64,000 nt of DNA from Streptomyces luteolifulvus (GCF_008806595.1 NZ_VZRB01000001.1:186001-250000); one strand, 5' to 3'. Positions 30,705 to 38,959 are shown, counted from the first letter of the stretch. The notes: generated from the letters alone by a model not told the origin. Made by a program: numbers and translations.

Positions 30705-31721
30705 TCAGGAGGCGCTGGGCGGGGCTGTGGAGCCGCGTACGACGAGCTGGACGGGGATGTCTCCCTCTTGCGGTGTTCGGCCGTCCAGGACGGCGAGGAG
30801 GGCTTGCATGCCGCGTTCGCCGAAGAGTTCGGCGTCGAGTTTGACGGTGGTGAGTTCGGGGTCGATGGCGGTGGCGAGGGCGAGGTCGTCGAGGCCGGTG
30901 ACGGAGATGTCGTCGGGGATGCGCAGGCCGAGGCGGCGGATGGCTTTGTAGGCGCCGGCTGCGAGTTTGTCGTCGTCGCAGACGAGGGCGGTGGGGCGGG
31001 GGCCGGGTGCGCCGAGGGCGGTTTCGGTGGCGGTGCGGGCGTCTTCGATGGTGATGGGTGCGCGGGCGGTGCGGACGGTGGTGCCGGGGACGGTGGCGGT
31101 GCGGGTGGCGAGTTCGCGGGCGCGGATGTCGAAGGTCCAGGAGGGTACGTCGGCTGCGAGGTGGAGGAAGTGGCGGTGGCCGAGGGCGAGCAGGTGTTCG
31201 GTGACCTGGCGGATGCCGTCGGTGATGTCGAGGTTGACGGTGGCGGCGCCGAGGCTGCCTTCGGGGTCGCTGTCGAGCATGACGAGGGGGAGTTGGTCGC
31301 CGCGGATGGCGGTGAGGGCGTCGGCGGCCATGGAGGAGGCGATGACGCCGTCGAGGGCGGCCTGGGCGGAGGCGAAGGGGTCTCTGGCCGGTCCGATGCC
31401 TTCGGGGGAGGGGTAGAGGACGACTCCGAAGCCGTGTTCGGCGGCGATTCTGGCGGCGCCGGTGTAGACGCCGGCGAAGAATTCGGTGGTGAGTACGGGG
31501 ACGACGAGGAGGACGGTGCGGGTGCGGCCGAGGCGGAGGTTGCGGGCGGCGAGGTTGGGCCGGTAGCCGAGTTGTCGTGCGGCTTCGCGGACGCGGTCGG
31601 CGGTGGGTTGGGAGACGCGTCCGCGCCATTTGTCGCCGAGGACCAGGGAGACGGCGGCCTGGGAGACGCCGGCGGCTTCGGCGACGTCGCGGCTCGTGGG
31701 GCGGGTGCTGCCTCGTGCCAC
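30705..31721 (-). CDS. LacI-family transcriptional regulator
   Basis: GTG 31721 gives 338 residues starting VARGSTRPTSRDVAEAAGVSQAAVSLVL, the expected N-terminal helix-turn-helix of LacI proteins; the frame is open upstream to 31832 but that part is not HTH-like. The hinge helix (RVREAARQLGYRPNLAARNLRLGRT) and the periplasmic-binding-protein-like effector domain follow, ending VVRGSTAPPSAS. Sugar or nucleoside ligands are usual but not readable here. It is divergent from an MFS gene, and a 7-bp inverted repeat in the shared promoter region is a candidate operator, so the transporter is its most likely target. Confidence 0.9.
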   Translation of the reverse strand: MARGSTRPTSRDVAEAAGVSQAAVSLVLGDKWRGRVSQPTADRVREAARQLGYRPNLAARNLRLGRTRTVLLVVPVLTTEFFAGVYTGAARIAAEHGFGVVLYPSPEGIGPARDPFASAQAALDGVIASSMAADALTAIRGDQLPLVMLDSDPEGSLGAATVNLDITDGIRQVTEHLLALGHRHFLHLAADVPSWTFDIRARELATRTATVPGTTVRTARAPITIEDARTATETALGAPGPRPTALVCDDDKLAAGAYKAIRRLGLRIPDDISVTGLDDLALATAIDPELTTVKLDAELFGERGMQALLAVLDGRTPQEGDIPVQLVVRGSTAPPSAS

Positions 31722-31765
31722 CGTGGGCCTGCTCTTTCGTCTGGACTGGTGAACAGCGCACATGG

Positions 31766-31792
31766 TACGTATGGAGGAGGCCGTTATACGTA
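31766..31792. promoter_or_regulatory. Inverted repeat in the LacI/MFS divergent promoter
   Basis: TACGTAT (31766-31772) and ATACGTA (31786-31792) form a perfect inverted repeat with a 13-base spacer in the 128-base gap between the divergent LacI and MFS genes. The spacing is wider than in a classical LacI-family operator, so the binding protein is uncertain. Confidence 0.5.
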
Positions 31793-31849
31793 AAACTACA
31801 TGCGTCACTGCAGACGTCGCAGCCGGCGTCATGGTTCGGAAGGGCGGAG

Positions 31850-33109
31850 ATGGCCACGGGATACCTGGAGATCCTCAGGGCGAGGCATGCCTCCCGGCTG
31901 CTCGTGGGCACGCTGGTGGGCCGGCTGCCGAACGCCACTTCCGCGATCGCGATCGTGCTGTTCGTCCGTGCCGAGGGCGGCAGCTACAGCCTGGCCGGCG
32001 CTCTGGCGGCGGCCTACGGGGTCGCCAACGCCGTCGGGCAGCCGGTGCTGGGACGACTGGTGGACCTGCACGGCCAGCCGCGGGTCCAGTTGCCCGCCGC
32101 GGCTCTGTCGGCCCTCGCCATGACGGCCTTCGCGTTCACCGGCACCGGTCCGCTGCCCCTGGCGTACGCCGCCGTGGGGGCCGCCGGGCTGTTCACTCCG
32201 CCGCTGGAGGGCGGTCTGCGTGCGCTGTGGCCCGCTGTGCTCCGTGCGGAGGACCAGGTGCACACGGCGTACGCCATGGATGCGGTGGCGCAGGAAGTCA
32301 TGTTCACGGTCGGGCCGTTGCTGGTGACGCTGTGCATGTCGCTGTGGTCGGCGCAGGCCGCGCTGCTCTTGCTGAACGTCGTCGGGGTTCTGGGTGCCCT
32401 TTCGGTGGTGGTGTCGCCGCCTTCGCGCGCGTGGCGTTCGGCGCCGCGGGAGGCGCACTGGCTGGGTGCGTTGCGCTCGACGGGACTCGTGGCCCTGTTG
32501 GGTGCGTTCTTCTTCGTGGGTCTCGCGCTGGGTTCCATCACGGTCGCCTCGGTCTCGTACGCGGACGACCACGGCGGTGACGCGGTGTACGGCTGGCTGA
32601 TGGCGGGCCTGGGTCTGGGTGCGCTCATCGGCGGTGTGTGTTATGGGGCGCGGCGCTGGTCGGGTGAACCGGCGCGGCGACTGCGGGTCCTGGTGGCGCT
32701 TCTGGCGGTGTGTTACCTGCCGCTGATGCTGATGCCGTCAGCGGTGGCGATGACGCTGCTGTCGGTCCTTTCGGGGGTGTTCCTGGCGCCCGCCATCGCG
32801 TGTGCCTTCGTCCTGGTCGACCGGTACGCGCCGACCGGGACGGTCACCGAGGCGTTCTCCTGGCTTGTGACGACGTTCACCGTGGGTGCGTCGGTGGGAA
32901 CGGGCCTGGCGGGGCCGGTCGTAGAGGCGGGCGGGGCCTTGTGGGGCTTCGCCCTGCCGGGTGCCGCGGGGGGTGTGTCGCTGCTGGTTCTGGTGGCCAC
33001 GGGACGGGTCCTCGCAGCTCCCGCCGGGCGGGCGGTGGTTGCGGCTTCATCGGAAAATGATCCAAACCGTGCCGCCGAACCCCGTTTCAGCTCAGGGGAT
33101 CGGGCGTAA
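31850..33109 (+). CDS. MFS transporter, 12 membrane segments
   Basis: ATG 31850 is preceded by GGAAGGGCGGAG; the frame is open to 31577 but upstream codons are not membrane-like. The 419-residue protein has about twelve hydrophobic helices, beginning TSAIAIVLFVRAEGGSYSLAGALAAAYGVANAVGQPVLGRLVD. The last piece is the loop 2-3 motif of MFS drug or sugar exporters. The C-terminal 40 residues are polar. It is divergent from the LacI regulator. Its TAA stop is nine bases before the pafA start and forms part of a candidate pafA -10 box. Confidence 0.85.
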   Translation: MATGYLEILRARHASRLLVGTLVGRLPNATSAIAIVLFVRAEGGSYSLAGALAAAYGVANAVGQPVLGRLVDLHGQPRVQLPAAALSALAMTAFAFTGTGPLPLAYAAVGAAGLFTPPLEGGLRALWPAVLRAEDQVHTAYAMDAVAQEVMFTVGPLLVTLCMSLWSAQAALLLLNVVGVLGALSVVVSPPSRAWRSAPREAHWLGALRSTGLVALLGAFFFVGLALGSITVASVSYADDHGGDAVYGWLMAGLGLGALIGGVCYGARRWSGEPARRLRVLVALLAVCYLPLMLMPSAVAMTLLSVLSGVFLAPAIACAFVLVDRYAPTGTVTEAFSWLVTTFTVGASVGTGLAGPVVEAGGALWGFALPGAAGGVSLLVLVATGRVLAAPAGRAVVAASSENDPNRAAEPRFSSGDRA

Positions 33110-33112
33110 TGT
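33107..33112 (+). promoter_or_regulatory. Candidate -10 box for leaderless pafA, overlapping the MFS stop codon
   Basis: TAATGT (33107-33112) ends six bases before the pafA ATG (33119). Its TAA is the stop codon of the MFS gene. No ribosome site precedes pafA. Confidence 0.5.
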
Positions 33113-33118
33113 TCAGTC

Positions 33119-34480
33119 ATGGACCGCCGCATTTTCGGGCTGGAGAACGAGTACGGCGTCACGTGCACGTTCAGGGGACAGCGCCGCCTGTCGCCTGACG
33201 AGGTGGCGCGGTACCTCTTCCGCCGTGTCGTGTCATGGGGCCGCAGCAGCAATGTCTTTCTGCGCAACGGGGCCCGGCTCTATCTCGACGTGGGCTCACA
33301 TCCGGAATACGCGACACCGGAATGTGACAACGTGATCGAACTGGTCACCCACGACAAGGCCGGCGAACGCATTCTGGAAGGACTCCTGGTGGACGCCGAA
33401 CGACGCCTGCACGAGGAGGGAATCGCGGGCGACGTCTACCTCTTCAAGAACAACACCGACTCGGCGGGAAACTCCTACGGCTGTCACGAGAACTATCTCG
33501 TGGCCCGGCACGGCGAGTTCTCCCGGCTTGCGGACATCCTCATTCCGTTCCTCGTCACGAGGCAGTTGCTGTGCGGTGCGGGCAAGGTGCTGCAGACGCC
33601 GCGCGGTGCAGTGTACTGCGTCAGTCAGCGGGCCGAGCACATCTGGGAGGGCGTCTCCTCGGCGACGACCCGTTCCCGGCCGATCATCAACACGCGGGAC
33701 GAGCCGCACGCGGACGCCGAGCGCTATCGCCGGCTGCATGTGATCGTGGGCGACTCGAACATGTCCGAGACGACCATGCTGCTCAAGGTCGGCGCCACCG
33801 ACCTGGTGCTGCGCATGATCGAGGCGGGCACGGTGATGCGGGACCTCACCCTGGAGAACCCGATCCGGGCGATCCGCGAGGTCAGCCATGACATCACGGG
33901 CCGGCGCAAGGTGCGTCTGGCCAGCGGCCGGGAGGCGTCCGCGCTGGAGGTGCAGCGCGAGTACTTCGAGAAGGCCGTGGACTTCTGTGAGCGCCGGGGC
34001 ATCCGCACGGGCACGGTCGAACAGGTCCTGGAGCTGTGGGGCCGCACGCTGGACGCGATCGAGGCCGAGGATCTCGACCGTATCGGCACCGAGATCGACT
34101 GGGTGATGAAGTACAAGCTCATCGAGCGGTACCGGGCCAAGCACAACATGACCATGTCGCACCCGAGGGTCGCTCAGATAGACCTCGCTTATCACGACAT
34201 TCACCGTCGTCGTGGCCTGTACTACCTCCTGGAGAAGAAAGGCCAAGCCACCCGGATCTGCAACGATTTGAAGATCTTCGAGGGCAAGTCCGTTCCACCG
34301 CAGACCACTCGGGCCCGGCTGCGCGGCGACTTCATCCGGCGGGCCCAGGAACAGCGCCGGGACTTCACGGTCGACTGGGTCCATCTCAAGCTCAACGACC
34401 AGGCTCAGCGCACGGTGTTGTGCAAGGACCCGTTCCGTTCGGTGGACGACCGGGTGGAGAAACTGATCGCCGGAATGTGA
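33119..34480 (+). CDS. pafA: Pup-protein ligase
   Basis: A 453-residue ligase that phosphorylates the gamma-carboxylate of the C-terminal Glu of Pup and joins it to substrate lysines. The N-terminal [11 protein letters not shown] strand carries the Mg-binding Glu. [15 protein letters not shown] contains Asp57, the essential acidic residue shared with Dop Asp95. [22 protein letters not shown] and [24 protein letters not shown] form the nucleotide and Pup groove. The Dop loop is absent, as expected for PafA. No Shine-Dalgarno precedes the ATG. A strong hairpin follows. Confidence 0.96.
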   Translation: MDRRIFGLENEYGVTCTFRGQRRLSPDEVARYLFRRVVSWGRSSNVFLRNGARLYLDVGSHPEYATPECDNVIELVTHDKAGERILEGLLVDAERRLHEEGIAGDVYLFKNNTDSAGNSYGCHENYLVARHGEFSRLADILIPFLVTRQLLCGAGKVLQTPRGAVYCVSQRAEHIWEGVSSATTRSRPIINTRDEPHADAERYRRLHVIVGDSNMSETTMLLKVGATDLVLRMIEAGTVMRDLTLENPIRAIREVSHDITGRRKVRLASGREASALEVQREYFEKAVDFCERRGIRTGTVEQVLELWGRTLDAIEAEDLDRIGTEIDWVMKYKLIERYRAKHNMTMSHPRVAQIDLAYHDIHRRRGLYYLLEKKGQATRICNDLKIFEGKSVPPQTTRARLRGDFIRRAQEQRRDFTVDWVHLKLNDQAQRTVLCKDPFRSVDDRVEKLIAGM

Positions 34481-34492
34481 GGGAACGCAACA

Positions 34493-34523
34493 CGGGCGCC
34501 GTACGTTTCCCGTACGGCGCCCG
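34493..34523 (+). terminator. Terminator of pafA
   Basis: CGGGCGCCGTACG (34493-34505) pairs perfectly with 34511-34523 across the loop TTTCC, 12 bases after the pafA stop. There is no U-tract. TAGAGT at 34534-34539 just after it is a candidate -10 for the FKBP lipoprotein gene. Confidence 0.8.
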
Positions 34524-34585
34524 CGTCGCGTCGTAGAGTTGCGCGCACGCCATCAATCAAGATCGACCGATACGAGGCTTCCATC

Positions 34586-35590
34586 GTGCGCCGACGCTCA
34601 CTGCTCATCGCCCTGCCCGCAGGACTGGTCACGCTCGCCGGGTGCGGCGACGACAAGTCCGACTCGAGCAAGGCCAGTGAGAGTGCCTCGCCCTCCGCGC
34701 CGTCCGAACCGCCGCCGCCGAAGATCGTCGACGGTCCGCTGCCGAAGGTCACCGCGGGGACGCAGTTCGGCCAGAAGCCGACGGTGGCCAAGGGCGACGG
34801 CGACCCGTCGAAGGATCTGGCGGTCAAGACGCTGATCGCGGGCGACGGGCAGACGCTGGCGGAGAACGACTTCGTGCAGGCCCACTATCTCGGCCAGATC
34901 TGGAACACGGCGAAGGTCTTCGACAACTCCTACGACCGCAAGACCCCGCTGATGATCCAGCTCGCCAAGGGCAGCGTCATCGACGGCTGGCGCTACGGCC
35001 TCGCGGGCAGGAAGGTGGGCAGCCGTGTCGTGATGGCGGTCCCGCCGACCTGGGGTTACGGCCCTGAGGGCAACGCCCAGGCGGGCATCAAGGGCACCGA
35101 CACGCTCGTCTTCGTGATCGACATCCAGGACACGTTCAACGCCAAGAGCTCGGCCAAGGGCGAGGTCGTCGACCAGAGCGACGCCGCCCTGCCCAAGGTC
35201 GGCACCAACACCGACGGCAAGGCGCCCTCGATCGACATCCCCGACGCCGACGCGCCGACGAAGCTGGTGTCGGCGTACGTCCTGGAGGGCGACGGTCCCG
35301 TCGTCAAGGCGGACCAGACGGTTCTGGTGCAGTTCAAGGGCCTGGTGTGGGACAGCGGCAAGGAGTTCGAGTCGACGTACACGCGCAAGCAGCTCAGCTC
35401 GTTCTCCCTCGCCCAGATGCAGCAGCTCGTCAAGGGGCTGGCGCAGGGTCTGACGGGCAAGAAGGTGGGCAGCCGGGTGCTGCTGGTGATGCCCCCGAAG
35501 CTGGGGTACGGCGACAATCCGCCGGCGGGCGGTGTCATCACGAAGGACTCCACGCTGGTGTTCTCCGTCGACATCCTGGCCGCCATGTGA
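34586..35590 (+). CDS. Lipoprotein with two FKBP-type peptidyl-prolyl isomerase domains
   Basis: GTG 34586 is preceded by ACGAGG nine bases upstream. The signal RRRSLLIALPAGLVTLAGC has lipobox LAGC with Cys20; the following Asp-Asp-Lys-Ser linker is disordered. Two FKBP folds follow. The first (about residues 75-190; NDFVQAHYLGQIWNTAKVFDNSY, VIDGWRYGLAGRKVGSRVVMAVPP) and the second (about 225-334; VLVQFKGLVWDSGKEFESTY, LVKGLAQGLTGKKVGSRVLLVMPPKLGYG). Several FKBP core aromatic residues are changed in domain two, so it may be a chaperone without full isomerase activity. It is followed 58 bases on by a cytosolic FKBP. Folding of exported proteins is the probable role. Confidence 0.9.
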   Translation: MRRRSLLIALPAGLVTLAGCGDDKSDSSKASESASPSAPSEPPPPKIVDGPLPKVTAGTQFGQKPTVAKGDGDPSKDLAVKTLIAGDGQTLAENDFVQAHYLGQIWNTAKVFDNSYDRKTPLMIQLAKGSVIDGWRYGLAGRKVGSRVVMAVPPTWGYGPEGNAQAGIKGTDTLVFVIDIQDTFNAKSSAKGEVVDQSDAALPKVGTNTDGKAPSIDIPDADAPTKLVSAYVLEGDGPVVKADQTVLVQFKGLVWDSGKEFESTYTRKQLSSFSLAQMQQLVKGLAQGLTGKKVGSRVLLVMPPKLGYGDNPPAGGVITKDSTLVFSVDILAAM

Positions 35591-35648
35591 TGTGCCGGAG
35601 ATGTAAGACTGTCCGTGTTGCCTTTCGTACACACGCAGGAGCAAAGAC

Positions 35649-36020
35649 GTGAGCATCGACAAGCCCGAGATCGACTTCCCGGGCGGCGAGCCCCCGGCGG
35701 ACCTCGAGATCAAGGACATCTGGGAGGGTGAGGGCGCCGAGGCGGCCGCGGGCCAGACCGTCACCGTCCACTACGTGGGTGTCGCCTTCAGCACCGGCGA
35801 GGAGTTCGACGCCAGCTGGAACCGGGGCACGCCGTTCCGCTTCCCGCTGGGTGCCGGCCGCGTCATCAAGGGCTGGGACCAGGGCGTCCAGGGCATGAAG
35901 GTCGGCGGCCGCCGCCAGCTGACCATCCCCGCCCACCTCGCCTACGGCAACCAGAGCCCGACCCCGGCGATCAAGCCCGGCGAGACCCTGATCTTCGTGG
36001 TCGACCTTCTCGGCGTCTGA
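35649..36020 (+). CDS. Cytosolic FKBP-type peptidyl-prolyl cis-trans isomerase
   Basis: A 123-residue single-domain FKBP starting at GTG 35649 with AGGAG eight bases upstream. The full FK506-binding signature is present: VHYVGVAFSTGEEFDASW, FRFPLGAGRVIKGWDQGVQGMKVGGRRQLTIPAHLAYG, TLIFVVDLLGV. There is no signal peptide. It accelerates proline isomerisation during folding. The pair of FKBPs is inserted between pafA and pafBC, which are adjacent in mycobacteria. A hairpin with a U-run ends the gene. Confidence 0.95.
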   Translation: MSIDKPEIDFPGGEPPADLEIKDIWEGEGAEAAAGQTVTVHYVGVAFSTGEEFDASWNRGTPFRFPLGAGRVIKGWDQGVQGMKVGGRRQLTIPAHLAYGNQSPTPAIKPGETLIFVVDLLGV

Positions 36021-36044
36021 TTTCCGATCGCATCCGATCACCTG

Positions 36045-36081
36045 GGGCCCATGCCTGTACCGGCGTGGGCCCTCGGCTTTT
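36045..36081 (+). terminator. Rho-independent terminator after the FKBP gene
   Basis: GGGCCCATGCC (36045-36055) pairs with GGCGTGGGCCC (36062-36072), one G-U pair, six-base loop, followed by CTCGGCTTTT. TACGGT at 36102-36107 beyond it could be the -10 box of pafB. Confidence 0.75.
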
Positions 36082-36145
36082 GCCGCGCCACCACGGAGCG
36101 GTACGGTCGTCGATCGTAAGCACCATAGGGAGGCGAAGGGCGTCG

Positions 36146-37099
36146 ATGGCCATTGCCAAGGCCGAGCGGCTGATGAACCTGGCGCTGTGTCTGCTCGGGA
36201 CGCGGCGGCCGCTCAGCAAGCGCGAGCTGCGTGAGTCCATCGAGGCCTACCTCGAGGCGGGCAGCGACGATTCCTTCAACCGGATGTTCGAGCGCGACAA
36301 GGACGACCTGCGCGAGCTCGGACTGGTGATCGAGACCGTCGAGAACCTCGACGGCGAGGTCGGCTACCTCGCCCGGCGCGACAGCAACCGCCTCCCGCCC
36401 ATCACCCTCGACGCCGAGGAGGCCGCCGCGCTGGGCCTGGCCGCCAAGGTGTGGCAGCAGGCGCGGCTCGCGGGCGCGGCCAGCGGCGCCCTGCAGAAGC
36501 TGCGTGCGGCGGGGCTGCCCGAGGACGTCGATCCGTACGAGGCCCATGGCGCCCTGGAGCCGCGCATCCCCGTGCACGAGGCCGCGTTCGAGCCGCTGAT
36601 GCTGGCCTGCCGTGACCGCCGACCGGTCGTCTTCGACTACCGCAAGGCCACCGCCGCCCGCCCCGAGCCCCGGCATGTGGAGCCCTGGGCGCTGGAGTGC
36701 TGGCGCGGCCACTGGTACCTGGCCGGCTGGGACCGCGACCGCGGGGCCGAGCGGGTCTTCAGGCTGTCCCGGATCACCGGGAAGGTGCGCTCGCGCGGCG
36801 CGCGGTTCACCGCCCCCGTTCCGGACGTGGTCACCGTCCGCGAGACCGTCGCGAGCTGGGCGGGGGAGACCGCCGACCGCTCCGCGCTGATCCGGCTGCG
36901 CTCGGACGCGGGCTACCCGCTGCGGGCGAAGGCCACCTCGGTGCGGGAACTCGGGGACGGCTGGGACGAGTTGGAGATTCCGTACGGCCACGGCCTGGAC
37001 GCCTGGCTGGTGGAGTTCGGGCCGGACGTGGTGGTCCTGGAGCCCGCCGAGCTGCGGGCCGATGTGGTGGACCGGCTGCGTGCCGTGGCCAAGGGCTGA
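36146..37099 (+). CDS. pafB: WYL-domain regulator PafB
   Basis: ATG 36146 has GGGAGG 12 bases and GAAGGG five bases upstream; the product is 317 residues. An N-terminal winged helix (about 1-70; RRPLSKRELRESIEAYLEAGSDDSFNRMFERDKDDLRELG in part) is followed by the WYL domain (HVEPWALECWRGHWYLAGWDRDRGAERVFRLSRI) and a C-terminal WCX region. PafB and PafC form a heterodimer that activates DNA-repair genes after damage, independently of LexA, in mycobacteria. pafC begins 16 bases on and must be co-translated. Association with pafA by gene order does not imply a role in pupylation itself. Confidence 0.93.
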   Translation: MAIAKAERLMNLALCLLGTRRPLSKRELRESIEAYLEAGSDDSFNRMFERDKDDLRELGLVIETVENLDGEVGYLARRDSNRLPPITLDAEEAAALGLAAKVWQQARLAGAASGALQKLRAAGLPEDVDPYEAHGALEPRIPVHEAAFEPLMLACRDRRPVVFDYRKATAARPEPRHVEPWALECWRGHWYLAGWDRDRGAERVFRLSRITGKVRSRGARFTAPVPDVVTVRETVASWAGETADRSALIRLRSDAGYPLRAKATSVRELGDGWDELEIPYGHGLDAWLVEFGPDVVVLEPAELRADVVDRLRAVAKG

Positions 37100-37114
37100 G
37101 GGGGACGTCAGAAC

Positions 37115-38155
37115 ATGGTGGGCAAACCGGCCAGACCGGCGAACGCCATCGACCAGACCCGGAGGATGCTCTCCCTGGTGACGTATCTGAGGGAGCGCCC
37201 GGGCGCCCGCGTCGAGGACGTCGCCCGCGCCTTCGGGATCACCGAGGACGAACTGGTCTCCGACCTCGATGTGCTGCCCATGTGCGGTACCAGCTTCCGC
37301 GGCGGCGACCTGCTCGACATCGACACCGACGGCGAGCGCATCTGGTGGCACAACCCCGATGACGTCGCCGAGCCCCTGCGGCTCGCCGCCGACGAGGCGA
37401 CCGCGCTGCTCGTGGCCGCCCGCGCGGTGGCCACCCTGCCCGGCCTGCGCGAGAGCGACCGGCAGGCACTGCTGCGCGCCAACGCCAAGGTGGAGGCCGC
37501 GGCCGGCGAGGCGGCGGGGGCCAGCTCGCGGCTGTCGGTGACCTTCGAGTCCGAGGGCGGAGTCTTCGCGGACGTCGACCGGGCCATCTCCGAGCGGCGC
37601 CGGCTGTGGATCCGCTACTACTCGCCCGCCCGTGACGAGGTCACCGAACGCGAGATCGACCCGATCCGGCTCGTCAGCGTCGGCCACACCTATGTGGAGG
37701 CCTGGTGCCGGCGCTCCGAGGCGCGCCGCACCTTCCGGCTCGACCGGGTCGCGGAGATCAGGATCCTCGACGAGCCGTCCGCGCCGCCCGAGATCGAGCT
37801 GCGCGACCTCTCGGAGGCGCTGGTGCAGCCCGCGGCCGAGGACCCCGAGGTCGTCGTCGAGGTCGGCCCGGGCGGCCGCTGGGTCGCCGAGTACTACCCG
37901 CACGACAGTGCGGATGAGCTTGCGGACGGCGGGCTGCGTATTTCCCTGCGGACGCCGGATCCGACGTCGCTGCGGCGGCTGGCGCTGCGGCTCGGGCGCG
38001 ACGGCCGGATCGTCTCGCCGCGCGACCTCGCCGACAGTGCCCGCGAGGCGGCCCGTATGGCGCTGGCGGCGTACGACGGTGTCGAGGCACAGGGCGCACA
38101 CGAGGCTCCGACGGCGCCCTCGACGGGCGACGTGCAGTACACCAGCCGGGAGTGA
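37115..38155 (+). CDS. pafC: WYL-domain regulator PafC
   Basis: A 346-residue partner of PafB. The N-terminal helix-turn-helix (about residues 12-70; QTRRMLSLVTYLRERPGARVEDVARAFGITEDELVSDLDVL in part) precedes a WYL domain with RLWIRYYSPARDEVTEREIDPIRLVSVGHTYVEAWCRRSEARRTFRLDRV, whose Arg residues are thought to bind single-stranded nucleic acid. A WCX extension and a polar tail of about 30 residues follow. The ATG follows GGGGGACG by about seven bases. Small genes for a zinc ribbon and a membrane peptide separate it from tatA. Confidence 0.93.
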   Translation: MVGKPARPANAIDQTRRMLSLVTYLRERPGARVEDVARAFGITEDELVSDLDVLPMCGTSFRGGDLLDIDTDGERIWWHNPDDVAEPLRLAADEATALLVAARAVATLPGLRESDRQALLRANAKVEAAAGEAAGASSRLSVTFESEGGVFADVDRAISERRRLWIRYYSPARDEVTEREIDPIRLVSVGHTYVEAWCRRSEARRTFRLDRVAEIRILDEPSAPPEIELRDLSEALVQPAAEDPEVVVEVGPGGRWVAEYYPHDSADELADGGLRISLRTPDPTSLRRLALRLGRDGRIVSPRDLADSAREAARMALAAYDGVEAQGAHEAPTAPSTGDVQYTSRE

Positions 38156-38222
38156 GCCGGAGGGGCGTCGGCCGCCCCGGAGGCGAACGACCACGACGAG
38201 GGGAGCAGGGTCTTTGAGTGAG

Positions 38223-38483
38223 ATGACGGTCGCGACCGCGTTCGCCGGGATGAAGGGCGTGTCCCCGGTGGTGTTCCGGGCCGGCTGCCCGGACTGCCGG
38301 GGCAGCGTCGAGCTCGCCGCCGGCGCCCTGCGCCTGGCGATCGGCGCCACCAGCCGCACCACCTTCTACTCGTTCACCTGCCCCGACTGCGGCGCGGCCG
38401 TCCGCAAGCCGGCCGGGGAGCGGATCGTGGAGCTGCTGACCGGCGGCGGGGTCCGCACCCTGCGACTGCACTCCACTCTGTAG
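38223..38483 (+). CDS. Small zinc-ribbon protein, unknown function
   Basis: An 86-residue protein with two CPDC knuckles (FRAGCPDCRGSVEL near residue 22 and TCPDCGAAVRKPAG near residue 59) that should bind one zinc. ATG 38223 is used; TTG 38214, three codons upstream, is nearer to GGGAGCAGGG and may be the real start. Between the knuckles lies an aliphatic beta-rich stretch (ALRLAIGATSRTTFYSFT). A DNA- or RNA-binding or protein-contact module is typical for such folds. It lies 60 bases after pafC and is probably cotranscribed. I do not recognise a characterised homologue. Confidence 0.75.
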   Translation: MTVATAFAGMKGVSPVVFRAGCPDCRGSVELAAGALRLAIGATSRTTFYSFTCPDCGAAVRKPAGERIVELLTGGGVRTLRLHSTL

Positions 38484-38490
38484 GACGGTC

Positions 38491-38496
38491 TAGGCT
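38491..38496 (+). promoter_or_regulatory. Candidate -10 box for a leaderless small gene
   Basis: TAGGCT ends seven bases before the ATG at 38504, which has no Shine-Dalgarno sequence. The same hexamer stands at the same distance before trmI. Confidence 0.5.
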
Positions 38497-38503
38497 CGGC
38501 GTC

Positions 38504-38698
38504 ATGTTCTGGCCGATGTTCGCGGTAGCTGTGGGTTTTGTGGGTCTCGCCGTTCTCGGTGTGCTCGCCGTGCGGGTCTTCCTGGAGGCCCAGCGCCTCG
38601 GCAGGCAGGTCACCGACTCCGCGCGCCGCATCAGCAGGGCGGCCGAGGACCTGGAGCGGGCGGCCGTCAGCACGGCCCGCGCCGTAGACTCGATGTGA
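38504..38698 (+). CDS. Small single-span membrane protein
   Basis: A 64-residue protein: one hydrophobic helix (residues 3-24, WPMFAVAVGFVGLAVLGVLAV) followed by an amphipathic, Arg/Glu-rich helix (RVFLEAQRLGRQVTDSARRISRAAEDLERAA). This shape resembles the Tat-A/B plan and the DUF948-type small membrane proteins, but the Gly hinge and FGxxxLP motif of TatA are missing. It appears leaderless. It sits between pafC and tatA and has no name I can attach. Confidence 0.7.
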   Translation: MFWPMFAVAVGFVGLAVLGVLAVRVFLEAQRLGRQVTDSARRISRAAEDLERAAVSTARAVDSM

Positions 38699-38959
38699 GT
38701 GCCGCTGTGCACGGCACGTGAGTCCCGCGGCCCGTGCGTTTTGGGCCACTTCGACCTGTCAACCCGGCAGCGCGGACGGGTACGCTGCTGATCGCGGCCC
38801 GGAGAACGAGGCCCGGACCGCTGACCGGGAGTACGCCCGGGGATTGCCACGCGTTTACCCCTGAGCGTTACGATCGCTGACAAGACGATCGATCGGACAG
38901 GTGTCCGACCGGTCGGACGGCATCCCATCCCAGCCGCCTCGGTGAGAAGGTAAAGACTT
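38699..38959 (+). promoter_or_regulatory. tatA promoter region
   Basis: About 260 bases without a gene. TACGCT at about 38781 is a possible -10 box. The part from 38850 to 38910 is lower in G+C, and the overlapping palindromes at 38893-38918 lie 42-67 bases before tatA. GAGAAGG at 38942-38948 is the tatA ribosome site. Confidence 0.45.
38893..38918. promoter_or_regulatory. Overlapping palindromes upstream of tatA
   Basis: Two inverted repeats share the middle half-site: TCGGACA-gg-TGTCCGA (38893-38908) and GTCCGACC-GGTCGGAC (38903-38918). There are thus three consecutive copies of the half-site CGGAC in alternating orientation, a layout expected for a dimeric repressor bound twice, or for an mRNA switch in the tatA leader. 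Confidence 0.55.
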
